DNA of 64,000 nt, from NCBI GenBank assembly GCA_019426215.1, contig CM033399.1:26793022-26857021 (forward strand). The letters are read 5' to 3'. This document shows, one piece after another, positions 22,557 through 32,417 of the stretch. Under the pieces are notes generated by a model. That model saw only the letters and a list, made by a program, of their open reading frames with translations, was not told where the DNA came from and searched no databases. The translations under genes and the position numbers were made by a program. Positions within the stretch are counted from its first letter, which is position 1; every line of letters starts with the position of its first letter. The DNA is from Buddleja alternifolia (lineage: Eukaryota > Streptophyta > Magnoliopsida > Lamiales > Scrophulariaceae).

Positions 22557-22895
22557 TTACCAATATATATATTTTTTAGGTTCTTTCTTAGGTTTTTCTG
22601 CTTCGACCAGTTTTAGATCTGCTAATTTTTCTTCTAAACTATCTTGTAAATCTCCTTTAATTACTTGAGATACAATATCTATCTTATTACCTAATCTTTC
22701 AATTTTATTTTCTAATTTGTCTAACTTTTCAAATATTTGTAAAATTAAAGCGAATTGAATATTCCAAAGTTTAGAATATATCTTATCTGAATAATTATTA
22801 CCTTGGTTGGTAGTAAATTCTATTTCTGTACTTAAATAATTGTTTGCTAATTCTATTGCCCTTTTATATTCAGGTCTATTTTTAAGAGAGTTCAT
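22557..22895 (-). pseudogene. Endogenous pararetrovirus: ORF2-like small protein
   Basis: An open frame of 112 codons with ATG at 22895. Its start overlaps the stop of the preceding frame as ATGA (22892-22895), the coupling used by badnavirus ORFs 1-3. The product is Lys/Glu-rich, with a heptad-like segment (QIFEKLDKLENKIERLGNKI) predicted to be a coiled coil and a basic tail (KPKKEPKKYIYW). This fits the virion-associated, nucleic-acid-binding ORF2 protein of badnavirus relatives by size, position and character. The frame is intact, but its neighbours are broken, so it is listed as part of a dead integration. Confidence 0.65.
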
Positions 22896-23640
22896 CCACT
22901 AACCATACGTTTTATATTTTTTATAGCTTTATTATTTTCTAAAATCTGAGCTCCAAATTTATTTATTTTGTCTATTACTTGACTTAAGGTTTTCTTAGTT
23001 TCGAGTTCTATTTGCTTTAGTTTACTGCTTTCCAAACTATATTTTAATTCTATTATATCGTCTTTAGTGGGGAAAAGCTTAGTATATTTCTTAACTATTC
23101 TTAGTGTTTCCTCAGATTGTTATTTAATGTAATCTAAGTTATTATTTTCACCTCTTTTTATTATTTCTCTATTTATTAAAATGGCTTCTTTTAGTGATTC
23201 TAAGGTATTATAAAATTTTGTATTTTCTAATTCTAGGTTTGACGCCAGGGATATAAGTAAATATGTTAAACTATTTAAGTGTTTATGTTCCGAATGTAAT
23301 TATGCTTAAAACTTGAATCAAATCTACAAATAAATTTATGTTTATCTAAAGAGATTATAGATCTATCTGCTAAACTATATTCAAGATCTAAATATTCTAA
23401 TCTTTTAAAATTAGAAGGATTTATTTTAATAAAAAACTGATATTAATATATTCAAGATTAAAAGGTATTTAATATAGTTTTGGTGATCTCGTAATCTAGG
23501 TAGTAAGCTAAGATAATTATTAACCCAACTATCTCTCCTAATTATTAATTGATTTCATAATTCTAATATTATTTTTGGATTATTATAATCTATATTTTCT
23601 AATGTATTTAGACAATCAATAAATGAGCTCAAAATATGAG
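22892..23640 (-). pseudogene. Endogenous pararetrovirus: ORF1-like region, decayed
   Basis: Ends at the TGA that overlaps the ORF2-like ATG. Protein-like pieces run up to about 23640, for example NTLESLKEAILINREIIKR, KKYTKLFPTKDDIIELKYSL and QIELETKKTLSQVIDKINKF, with a stop at about 23124 and frame changes further up (SLLPRLRDHQNYIKYL near 23500). It is Lys/Glu/Ile/Asn-rich and helical in character. Its place ahead of the ORF2-like and movement-protein frames makes it the ORF1 equivalent. No promoter or tRNA primer site of the virus was found upstream. Confidence 0.55.
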
Positions 23641-23951
23641 GAGAAATTGGCATGTAAGCAAATTACGTAAATATATAAGGATTTATGCAAATTTATAAAA
23701 GCGGGTTGGAATTCCCTTTTTTTTAAATCTTTATAATTACTCTCATGGGTTTAAATAATTCTAAAAGAAAATAAAGGGACCAAACTGAAAATAACTAAAA
23801 AGTTTAGGGCCTTTTGACTTGGTAAAAATAGTGGCTAATAGTGAAGGGGCTAGTTGCTTAAAATGATTATATGCAAATGGGGCTAGGAGCTTAATTCTTT
23901 ATGCAAAATAGGGCTATTGCCTTAATTTTCCCTAGTAAAAATAGGAGTTTA
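23641..23951. other. No gene seen
   Basis: AT-rich sequence between the viral remnant and the Helitron-like end. Three short G-rich statements of the form aatggggctaggagctta recur at about 23844-23920. Nothing else recognised. Confidence 0.4.
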
Positions 23952-24420
23952 TCTCTACTACATGTAAACTATCTATACCATTATATATATATATATATAT
24001 AATAGTATAAAGCGTGAGAGCATAGATGCACTTTAATTTTGATAAAGTCATTGTCCGACCAAAATTTTGACAATTGTCTCGTATAACTTCTCTTTTACTT
24101 TTAACATTTTCTCTCTATAAATATTCCTTAATTTCTGTCACATCTCACATGTCACAACTTTAACATTTTTTCTCTATTAATAGTCCTTAATTTCTCTCAA
24201 ATCTCATGTCTCACAACACACTTTCATATTTCTTTTCTCTCTCATCCCTCATTTTTTTTCTGTCATTCTTCTTCATATTTTATTTATTTGATTTTGATTC
24301 AAAAATTCAATTGTCAAATTGATTGTAACTATGAGAATTTCTTTTAAGCTTTATTTTGTTGTTAAAACACATCGCAACTTTTGAATATTTTTTAAATTAA
24401 TTAAATTGATAGTAATACCT
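23952..24420 (+). mobile_element. Helitron-like 5' segment
   Basis: Starts TCTCTACTAC after an A at 23951, as Helitrons do, followed by an AT microsatellite and ataatagtataaagcg. A segment of about 62 bp is present twice in tandem (24096-24157 and 24158-24219, tttaacattttctctctat...cttaatttctg). The part at 24260-24330 resembles the sequence before the Helitron-like 3' end at 5963-6107. No 3' end was found here; the right limit is a guess. Confidence 0.45.
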
Positions 24421-24910
24421 GTCAATGTATTTTTTCTTTTCTAGGGAAAAGATCTTATGTAAGTCTTGAAAAACTATAGACCTATAAGGCTACACATATT
24501 TTCGAAAGAAAACGACAATCTAAACCACTGGTTTTCCATGAATATTCTTATTTTATTTTGAGATATATTCGGGTGAATTTTTTTTTAATTTAATTTGTCA
24601 CACTAAGGTTGTTTTTGGCCATATTTTCAAGTTAGTTTTAGGAATTTATCTTATAAATATGAATTATCGATATTCATGCGAAATATTGAATTTTGTGTCA
24701 TGTCTGATTGTACTTTTTTTAAAAGGTTGAAAGTAATATTGATGTGATATAAAGCTGATATTTTATTGGTATTTGACGTACAAAGTGCTTGAGTTAGTTA
24801 TAAAGTAAGACAGAGAGAATAAGTTTAATAGTGAAAATAGATTAATTAATATTTGTATAGAAATATGTGAAATAGAAAATGAGAAAGAGCATGTTTTGGA
24901 GAAAATAAGG

Positions 24911-25045
24911 GGTTCTATGTCAGACCAAATCTAATGGTCCGAATATGAATTGTATGTTTATCTCTCTCACACAAGTGTGTATGTGGATCGCAAATAATAC
25001 ACCTTACTATGTGTAGGACCATTGGATTGGGTCTATGATAGATTT
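24911..25045. mobile_element. Small inverted-repeat element (MITE-like)
   Basis: Two 26-bp arms, 24915-24940 and 25015-25040, are inverted copies matching at 21 positions, both ending aatggtcc inward. A related half arm occurs at about 28332-28358. Class and target duplication not determined. Confidence 0.5.
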
Positions 25046-25079
25046 TTCCAGAATATGAGTCTAGGTGTGGATAGTTAAT

Positions 25080-25255
25080 TAGCACGCTAGTTAATTAATT
25101 GAACTTGTATTAATTTAATTTGCTTAATTAAATTACTAATTAATTAGGCCTACTTAATTAATTATCCTCTCTTCATTAAGTTAATTAGACTACTAATTAA
25201 TTAGTCAAATAAATAAAATACTCCAAAATTAAATTCATGACATTAATTAATTAAG
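25080..25255 (-). repeat. Fragment resembling the family A LTR
   Basis: The dense AATTAATTA sequence with attagactactaattaattagtc and attaattaagaccactt matches 730-840 of the family A LTR. It ends exactly where gypsy gag sequence starts. Confidence 0.45.
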
Positions 25256-25790
25256 ACCACTTAATCTCACTTTGGATCTCATTTATCCTTGATAGCGGAA
25301 AGAACTTATTGAGGAACTCCTCGACCATATCGGCCCACGTCTCAATTGTTTGTGGGGATAACGGCTTGTACCATATGGTCCCCTTATCCTTGAGGGAAAA
25401 GTTAAATAATCTAAAGCGGGTGGCATCATGATCCTGTGGGTGGAATTCGTATGGTGAGAAGATCATTCTCAAAGTTCTCCAGATGGTCGTGAGGTGAGTC
25501 GCTCGGATCTCTATAAAATGGATCATTCTGAACGATGCTGAATAGGTGAGATGGGATGTGGAAGTTTGGTGTAGCAAAGTTCGGGAGAATAACTGGTTCC
25601 GGCGTTGCATGTAAACGTAGCAGTTGACTACCACGAACTGATGGAGGTGATGTTGGTTGTGCCGGTTGCATAGCTTGTAAGAGGTTTTGCAACCATTACC
25701 TGTTTTCTGGAAGATTCATATCAGGATCAAATTCCTCTAAAGCCCCTCCTGAGACTTGGGTCATTCACCACAAGATCAACCTGCTTGAAA
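25256..25790 (-). pseudogene. Ty3-gypsy gag fragment
   Basis: On the minus strand, 25690-25426 reads PNFHIPSHLFSIVQNDPFY and PHDHLENFEN. After a frameshift, 25440-25256 reads ATRFRLFNFSLKDKGTIWY, LSPQTIETWADMVEEFLNKF and FPLSRINE. This is the retrotransposon gag domain (PF03732 type) of Athila/Tat-like elements, the capsid part that packages the RNA. The reading breaks near 25440, with further stops upstream. It is cut off at 25256 by the LTR fragment, so the zinc knuckle and pol are missing. The primer binding site and LTR upstream on the same strand belong to it. Confidence 0.75.
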
Positions 25791-25899
25791 CAAAGTGGCA
25801 AGCCAAAAGAAAGTTAGAGATCGAAAATGAAAAAAAAAAGGATAAAGAAAAATTAAAGCTAAAAATTGCAATAAAATCCCAAACTAAAATAAAACAAGT

Positions 25900-25920
25900 C
25901 CTCGCTAACGGGACCAAAAC
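25900..25920 (-). other. Diverged gypsy primer binding site
   Basis: On the minus strand it reads TTTTGGTCCCGTTAGCGAGG. It resembles a decayed form of the aspartate-tRNA-type site common in Athila/Tat-like elements and sits between the LTR and gag. Confidence 0.5.
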
Positions 25921-25921
25921 T

Positions 25922-27208
25922 CGACACGCATAAAGCACACATGATTTTTAGTATGAGAACCGGTTGTATAAAATAGTAAAGTGAACAATTAAGTCCGAGT
26001 TATCGATCCCACAGAGATAAGAATATTTAAATTAAGGATTTGAAATCAATTAAAATTAAATTAAAAGATTGTAATTGATTGACGGTAAAAAAAATGAAAA
26101 CAAGACTTAGAAAATTTGAGATTTTTATGTGAGAAAGCAACTAAGGCACATGCTTCGGCCGAAATACTTATTTAAATGTACGAGTTATTCTTCGAATTAT
26201 TAGACTATTCTTGCTTTGGTGAAAATTCCTTAGATAATTACTACCCGATGTCTCGGAAATAATAATCTTATGATTAATTGACAGTTCCCAAAATATTTCT
26301 ATCCCAAAATCTAACCAATAATCATGCATTCAAGTTCTAGAATTCACCGGACTAATCCGGCTAACGGCATCCGGGAGTTTTTACCGTTTGTCATTAACGG
26401 GCAACCCCTCGTTGTTTATGGATTAAGTAATGATTTCTTTGAACCCTAACCTATATTATCTCGAATGCATAAGCTAGGCAATATAACAAATATATGGTGA
26501 TCAAACATATGGAAGGAATGAAAGCACAAAATCAATACATAAAGCAATTGTAGAATTTAAATGAAGAACACTTTCATATATAAAAACTCATAATTCAACC
26601 TTCACATGGCCCTAGTTTGATGAAATTAGTTCATAATGATAACAAGAAAAATAGCTAAAGATATAGAATTATTCATAGACAAATATAAAACTAAATCTAA
26701 TATTTTCCCTATTACAGATTGACGATTAATCTCGATACACAATCGTCGCTCTCCTTGCTCGAAAGTATGTAAAAGTGCTGAATTTGTTAACCCTTTCCAA
26801 TGTTAAGAGAGCAAGTATTTATAAGAGAGGCTCCACAAGTCTTCTACTTGAATTAGGTATAAAATCTTTCCAAACATTCTTCAGTCGCGTGCAACGTTCG
26901 AACGTTGCATTCCTCATGTTCAAACATGATGACATGGCATAAGGGGTTGACTGTGCGTTGACTGCTTGGATGTTTGAACGTTACAGACCTCACATTCGAA
27001 AGTTGATACGTGGCGGCGTTCGAACGTTGACTTCCTCATGTTCGAACGTTGCATGCAGTATCTTCTGAAATTCTATGTTTTTCGCCCTTTTTTCTTGACT
27101 GTGATGATTTTCACCCTGTACTCAATTAACACACAAATTAAAGCCACAAGTGGTAAAAATCACATATAAACGACCTTAAACCAAACACGTAAAACTCACG
27201 CTTATCAA
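25922..27208 (-). mobile_element. 5' LTR of the minus-strand gypsy element (approximate limits)
   Basis: Starts TGATAAGCGTGAG at 27208 on the minus strand and ends near 25922, just before the primer binding site. The 3' end lacks a clear CA, so that limit is uncertain. A cluster of repeats around the perfect 18-bp palindrome GCAACGTTCGAACGTTGC (26891-26908) occupies 26885-27055. The 3' LTR is not in the window. Confidence 0.6.
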
Positions 27209-27446
27209 CAAGACAAAATAGGAAAGAAAAAATAGAAGAGAGAGAAAATAGGGGAACCCGCCGGCCCCGCCCCCGCCCCCTATTTTTCTTTGACTGTGTG
27301 CACGGCTCACACGAAGCAGTGGTCGGCTCGCGAACCGACTCACGGATAGCTCATGGGTCACCTCATGACTTGGCTCCTATTTGATCCAAATGCTATAATG
27401 CACGTGTAATTCTATACTCTCGAGCTCTCGAGAGTATGGGGACTTA
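27209..27446. other. Short intervening sequence
   Basis: Contains a C-rich tract (ccggccccgcccccgccccc, about 27262-27281) and an inverted repeat ctctcgagctctcgagag (27417-27434). No gene. Confidence 0.4.
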
Positions 27447-27964
27447 TGATGTGGGCATAAATATCACTTTCTACATTTGGGCTCGAAAAGATTAGGCCTC
27501 AAGGAAAGCTCATGGGCTATCTCAAAGGAAGGCTGAAATAAAGGTCGAAGATAGCAAGGTTGGAGGCCTGATAGTGAAGCTGATAAAAAGATGAAAGGAA
27601 ATCGTATCAAATATTTGGTCAAGATTATATCCCTAAAATCTAGGGATTATTTCCACTTCCCTTCAACTACCAAAAAGAAACCATTTTGGCTTGAAGAGGG
27701 CGAAGTGGATGCCCACTTCATGTATAAGAGGGAGGATTTTTTATCTTTTGTATTATCATATCACTTCTACAAAATTTACACAATACTTTGTACTCTTCCT
27801 CTTCAAAAATAATAAAAACTCTTACTTTGTTCTTCCATCCTCTTCTTCTTCCATATTTTAGAAAGTATCAATGAAACAATAGAGAGTGCTAAATTAGATT
27901 ATTATCTTGAGGAATTATAATTGTCATTCATCGAATTTCTTGGTGTGAGAATCAAACCACATCA
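27447..27964 (+). mobile_element. LTR (probably solo), 518 bp
   Basis: Begins TGATGTGG and ends CCACATCA, a perfect inverted 8-mer as in many gypsy LTRs. A TATA-like tgtataagaggg lies at about 27721-27732 and an AATAAAAACTC signal near 27809. The flanking pentamers (ACTTA, GTAAG) do not match, so a target duplication is not supported and the solo status is inferred only from the lack of adjoining PBS or PPT. Confidence 0.6.
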
Positions 27965-28482
27965 GTAAGCATATTAATTACATTTAATTATTATTATTTT
28001 TGCAAGCAATCATACGCAAATTTTCACTTTTCAACTAAGTTTGCAAGCATTACTCACTCCCGAGTTTTTACCAGTTAATTCTGATTATTTCTCATTTATA
28101 AACACTTTTTTTTATAATTAGGTTAAGTGCAATTTGGTATCTTCATGCTAAATTAAAAGATTAATTAAAGTAATTAAGTAAATATAAAATTACTGAATAT
28201 CACTTACTATCAATATCAATGCAAATAATTGACAACTTTATCTATATCTTGATACGTAAAGAAAAAGTAAAAAAAATAAAAAATAATGTGAAAATGTCAA
28301 CTGATAAATTCACATATTGCAAGACCAAGTAATTCTATGTTAGATTGAGTCCAATGGTCCAAGTGTGTAGAAATTTTTTTCTTCGAAAATACACGAAAAA
28401 AGTACTCTTGTTTTCAAATCCATCTGATGTCAAACTTTTAAGTCAGCCGTATATATTTTCTTCATCAAGATAAAGATATATA
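27965..28482. other. No gene seen
   Basis: AT-rich. Contains a half arm (tctatgttagattgagtccaatggtcc split at 28332-28358) related to the small MITE at 24911-25045. Nothing else recognised. Confidence 0.4.
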
Positions 28483-29061
28483 TGTTAGGAATCAACGCAC
28501 ATAAAAGAACTTAAAAGTAAGAATCAAAGCAAGAAAACAAGACAACAGGTTTACGTGGTTCGGCAAAATCCGCCTACGTCCACGAAAGTTTCCGTTCTTC
28601 CACTATGAGAGAAATTTAACAGTACAAAAATACACACTTGAGTTTATAGACAAACTTAAGAAGACCACTCTTGTACAACCACTCTCAAAGTTATATAGAA
28701 CACTCTCCCAACCCCTTTGTATTTCCCCAAGAGAAAAACCCACAAGTGTTTCCCGTAGCCCACAATTTATCTCTCACAATAAATTGCTCTTAACTCACTA
28801 CACACTTATGCTTCCTATTCTCTCTTGCTCTCTTTGGTTGGTGTGTTTACAAATGAAGAAATGGCCCTCTATTTATAGGCAATTTCCAAGCCCACAAGAT
28901 TGAATCCATGCCTTCCATTCTTTTGCATTAATCTTGGCCATCAATTCTTTTGCAAGTTGGTTCATATGTCATCCATGACATTTGCCAATGGATAGGTCAT
29001 GCATAGGTCATGTATGACATCCATTTCCTTTTTGATTTGTGTCTCCACACTAATCCCATCA
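28483..29061 (-). repeat. 3' LTR of the TRIM-like element
   Basis: On the minus strand it runs from TGATGGGATTAG at 29061 to CCTAACA at 28483. Length 579 bp, equal to its partner. Confidence 0.9.
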
Positions 29062-30231
29062 ATCTCCCACTTGGAGACCAAACTCAATGTTGAAAACACA
29101 ATCTCTTCCTGAACTTTGTTCCCCTTCTTTGAACCTTCGCCACTACCCTATTCTTTTGGTGATCAACCAACTCCTGAATACTGTGACTTATCCATCTCGG
29201 TCCAACTGACCCTTGGATATAGGTTACTCCCAAGATCCGGAACATGTCTCACAACCCCGCAACTTTCGTTGCCATCCTCCTCACTAGAGGATAACCACCT
29301 TGGTCAACCCGTCTCACGACATCCTTACACCAAGGACTTTTCTGCTTTGGTCAACCTGTCTCACGACATCCTTACACCAAAGACTTTCCCGCTTTGATCA
29401 ACCTGTCTCACGACACCCTTACACCAAAGACTTTCCCGTTGACTATCTCGAATCTTCCCACATATCTGCTCCCTGCCAACTGCATGAGCTATGTCTTGAT
29501 CCATCCGCCAACACTTTTGGTTTTTCAATGGCAACTCGGATTCCCGTATGTATCTGCATAATGCTCCCACTGCACTAGCTATATCTGATCTATCCGCCAA
29601 CAAAACCCCGGCTCTGCGAATCTGCCTTCCCGGCTTCGCTTTCTATCCCGGTTCCACGAATCTGCCTACCCGGCTTCGCATCCTGCCCCCATGACTTCCG
29701 TCTCCACGGTCAACCCCTCTCGGCCCCATTTTCTGCCTTCATGGATTATCCACGTGGTTACGCCTCTGTAATTCCGCCTCCCCAGTCCCCGGCTTGCTCG
29801 TTCTTCCGCCCTCTTGGCAACACGAGTCTGGCCCCTTGACCTCCGGCTATACGGATCTGCCTTTGGCTCCGTAACTCCGTCTCCCCGGTCTCTGGCTTGC
29901 TCGTTCTTCCGCCCTCTTGGCAACACGAGTCTGGCCCCTTGACCTACGGCTATACGGATCTGCCCCCGGCACTGCAACTGCTCCCACTGGCTTCATGTCT
30001 ACCCAACCTGACAACATAAACCTGCGTTCGCTGTTGCGACTCTGCCTCTGCATCTGGCATCACGATTTTCAACGTTTTCTCGTTAACGTTCAACGGGATA
30101 ACCCCCAAAACTTGCAGCATGATCTCCTGCAACTCTCAGTCTGCATCTGTCACCTTTTCAGGTTTTTTCCCCGAATCTTACTTTACCATCTTCATACGCC
30201 ATTGATTCGCCCACGGATCGCTGTAACCCGT

Positions 30232-30243
30232 GCTCTGATACCA
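30232..30243 (-). other. Primer binding site of the TRIM-like element
   Basis: Minus strand TGGTATCAGAGC, two bases past the LTR end at 30246; initiator methionine tRNA type. Confidence 0.9.
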
Positions 30244-30245
30244 GT

Positions 30246-30824
30246 TGTTAGGAATCAACGCACATAAAAGAACTTAAAAGTAAGAATCAAAGCAAGAAAA
30301 CGAGACAACAGGTTTACGTGGTTCGGCAAAATCCGCCTACGTCCACGAGAGTTTCTGTTCTTCCACTATGAGAGAAATTTAGCAGTACAAAAATACACAC
30401 TTGAGTTTATAGACAAACTCAAGAAGACCACTCTTGTACAACCACTCTCAAAGTTATATAGAACACTTTCCCAACCCTTTTGTATTTCCCCAAGAGAAAA
30501 ACCCACAAGTGTTTCCCGTAGCCCCCAATTTATCTCTCACAATAAATTGCTCCTAACTCACTACACACTTATGCTTCCTATTCTCTCTTTCTCTCTTTGG
30601 TTGGTGTGTTTACAAATGAAGAAATGACCTTCTATTTATAGGCAATTTCCAAGCCCACAAGATTGAATCCATGCCTTCCATTCTTTTGCATTAATCTTGA
30701 CCATCAATTCTTTTGCAAGTTGGTTCATATGTCATCCATGACATTTGCCAATGGATAGGTCATGCATAGGTCATGTATGACATCCATTTCCTTTTTGATT
30801 TGTGTCTCCACACTAATCCCATTA
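30246..30824 (-). repeat. 5' LTR of the TRIM-like element
   Basis: Minus strand from TAATGGG at 30824 (TG mutated to TA relative to its partner) to CCTAACA at 30246. 579 bp. Confidence 0.9.
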
Positions 30825-30829
30825 ATATA

Positions 30830-31306
30830 AACAGAAACTTCTCCTCCCCAGCCCTGATATGTCCCTGACTCCTGCTACTAGTGTAGTGTGTTTATTTGGT
30901 GGTGATATTCATAGTCCTATTAATTTAGCTTTCTGAAAATTGTGTATATCTTGTGGTCCCTAGTTATTTTTGCCTACGTACTAAAACTTGGATCTAAGTT
31001 ACAAACATTTTTTTTTTAAGGGGCATTATTGGGAGCCTCAACCTTTTCCATAGAAATCAAACCAAGAATTACATCACGGTTCCAGTAGACAAACTATATG
31101 TAACTAGTATCACAAAAAATACATAACTCCAGAAAGCTAGCGATAAATATATACCTAACTCCACATCATTATATATAAACACATGACCTAACACTTGTTG
31201 ATGGAAAGGTATGGGTCTCGTACTCGTACCCATTAATATATAATGCGCCCAATCTATTTATAGAAAAACCAAAAAAAAGTAATCAATGTCCTCTCTCCAG
31301 CCAAAA

Positions 31307-31339
<33 letters not shown>

Positions 31340-32019
31340 TTTATAGCTACTTCACTTCTTCTTTTTCTTATATATTTTCACAGAAAATTCTACCCTAAAC
31401 TTGGTTTGGCCGAACCCAAGAGTAATTCCATGAGAGTGAACTATATTTGTCATATGATTGATCACGGATTAAGTGAATTAGCAACTTCTCTATATATATA
31501 TGTTTCTCAAGGCAAATTCACGCACATGTATTCATTCTCTTCCTCTTTCTTGATCAGTGAACTGAACAAATTATGGTGGAAAACTATTTGGTTATAGTTT
31601 CGAAAATTACCTTTTGCAACCCCAACATATCCATTCTCTACAGTACCATGCACATGCAAACTTAATTCACAAGCAAATTATAATGTGCCTACTTACATTA
31701 GAACAAACATGACAATAAAAACATAACAAATTAAACGACACAATAATTTACGTGGTTCGGCAATTGTTTACGTCCACGAGAGAGGGGAGAGAATTTCACT
31801 AAATTTGGACCCATGACTTTAGGACATATAAGAACAATTTATAATAAATACATGCCATAATATATGTCCTGCATGCATGATGCATATATATAGCAAGTCA
31901 GAAATCATAAAAACTCTACTTGACCCACATTAAATATTGTATAAAATTTGAGCACCAAATTGTTTAAGATAACAAAACTGTTTAATCTCATTAGTTCTGA
32001 TCACACTATTCCAGAAAAA
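30830..32019. other. Region upstream of the potassium transporter exons
   Basis: Mostly AT-rich non-coding sequence with a long TA microsatellite at about 31308-31336. At 31735-31790 a block acgtggttcggcaatt...cgtccacgagag matches the conserved block of the TRIM-like LTRs, so an LTR fragment lies just upstream of the gene. The promoter of the transporter would lie here; no core element could be assigned with confidence. Confidence 0.4.
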
Positions 32020-32417
32020 ATGAGTTCTAAAGAGCGAAATGGAAATGGCTACACGCCTGATGTCGAATCAGACAAGCCTCGCCATCACCGCCACGGGCTC
32101 TCCAAGGTTTGCAAGGATTTGATTGGTGTTTAGTTAATTTTTTTAATGTTGTTCAATTTATTTTGTTTTAGTTAATATTTTTTTGGTTTAGCCTGGACAA
32201 TGGATGATTGTCCTAAACCTAGCACTCCAGAGCATCGGAGTGGTTTATGGAGGCATCGGAACTTCCCCGTTATACGTGTTTGCTAGCACGTTTAGTAACG
32301 GAGTACAACATAACGACGACATCCTGGGAGTCCTATCCCTCATTCTCTACACGCTGACACTTATCCCCCTCATCAAGTACGTCTTCGTCGTGCTACGCGC
32401 TAATGACAAAGGTCATG
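32020..32417 (+). pseudogene. HAK/KUP/KT potassium transporter, first two exons only
   Basis: Exon 1 (32020-32106) encodes 29 residues from ATG, ending HHRHGLSK before a GT. Exon 2 (32192-32417) follows an AG and encodes [20 protein letters not shown], then [20 protein letters not shown] and [10 protein letters not shown] before GTAAG. These are the signature N-terminal segments of plant HAK/KUP/KT proteins: the first membrane helix with GVVYGDIGTSPLY, here GG instead of the usual GD, and the second helix. The family takes up potassium across plasma or vacuolar membranes. Exon phase is consistent and the sequence is free of stops. The next exon (GTFALYSL in the family) was not found downstream through about 34500, where repeats begin. 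It is therefore a 5' fragment, or a gene with a very long, repeat-filled intron continuing beyond what I could trace. Confidence 0.85.

Larger units (their letters stand above)
19799..22563 (-). pseudogene. Endogenous pararetrovirus: ORF3-like polyprotein start with movement-protein domain
   Basis: Starts at 22563 just after the ORF2-like frame and runs down the minus strand. Features in order: a Ser/Arg-rich N-terminus; a segment with TLYKVGQMDFNTHIIKKF and YIHFGL (about 22360-22180); then KSWPDGKRAVF, EIDMNNNVGIFYV and GIQTKGYITY (about 21820-21650); and, past a solo LTR, GLASVGVKMIKP and NGEEWELTKHL (about 20055-19960). This order fits the 30K-type cell-to-cell movement domain at the head of badnavirus-like polyproteins (Caulimoviridae). 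It is broken by a MITE (21896-22169), a SIRE solo LTR (20068-21574), at least one in-frame stop, and a TRIM-like LTR that removes everything downstream. Coat, protease and RT domains are not seen, so it is a dead remnant. Confidence 0.75.
28483..30824 (-). mobile_element. Complete TRIM-like LTR retrotransposon, non-coding, with target duplication
   Basis: Two 579-bp LTRs flank a 1.18-kb interior. ATATA flanks the element at 28478-28482 and 30825-30829. A primer binding site on the minus strand follows the high-coordinate LTR, and a purine-rich AGTGGGAGA precedes the other, so it is transcribed leftward. A TATA box (cctataaatag on the minus strand, about 28870-28880) lies in the LTR. The LTRs differ at roughly a dozen positions (about 2 percent by eye). 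No gag or pol. The interior has a 47-bp unit three times (29302-29442) and a 103-bp unit twice (about 29791-29995). It relates to 18131-19798. Confidence 0.9.

Noticed and set aside
27417..27434. Transcription terminator at the ctctcgagctctcgagag inverted repeat
   Set aside because: There is no gene upstream that it could end, and such hairpins do not terminate plant polymerase II transcription.
31286..31597. A 103-codon open stretch upstream of the transporter
   Set aside because: It starts across a TA microsatellite (repeated Ile-Tyr) and has no domain; chance open frame.
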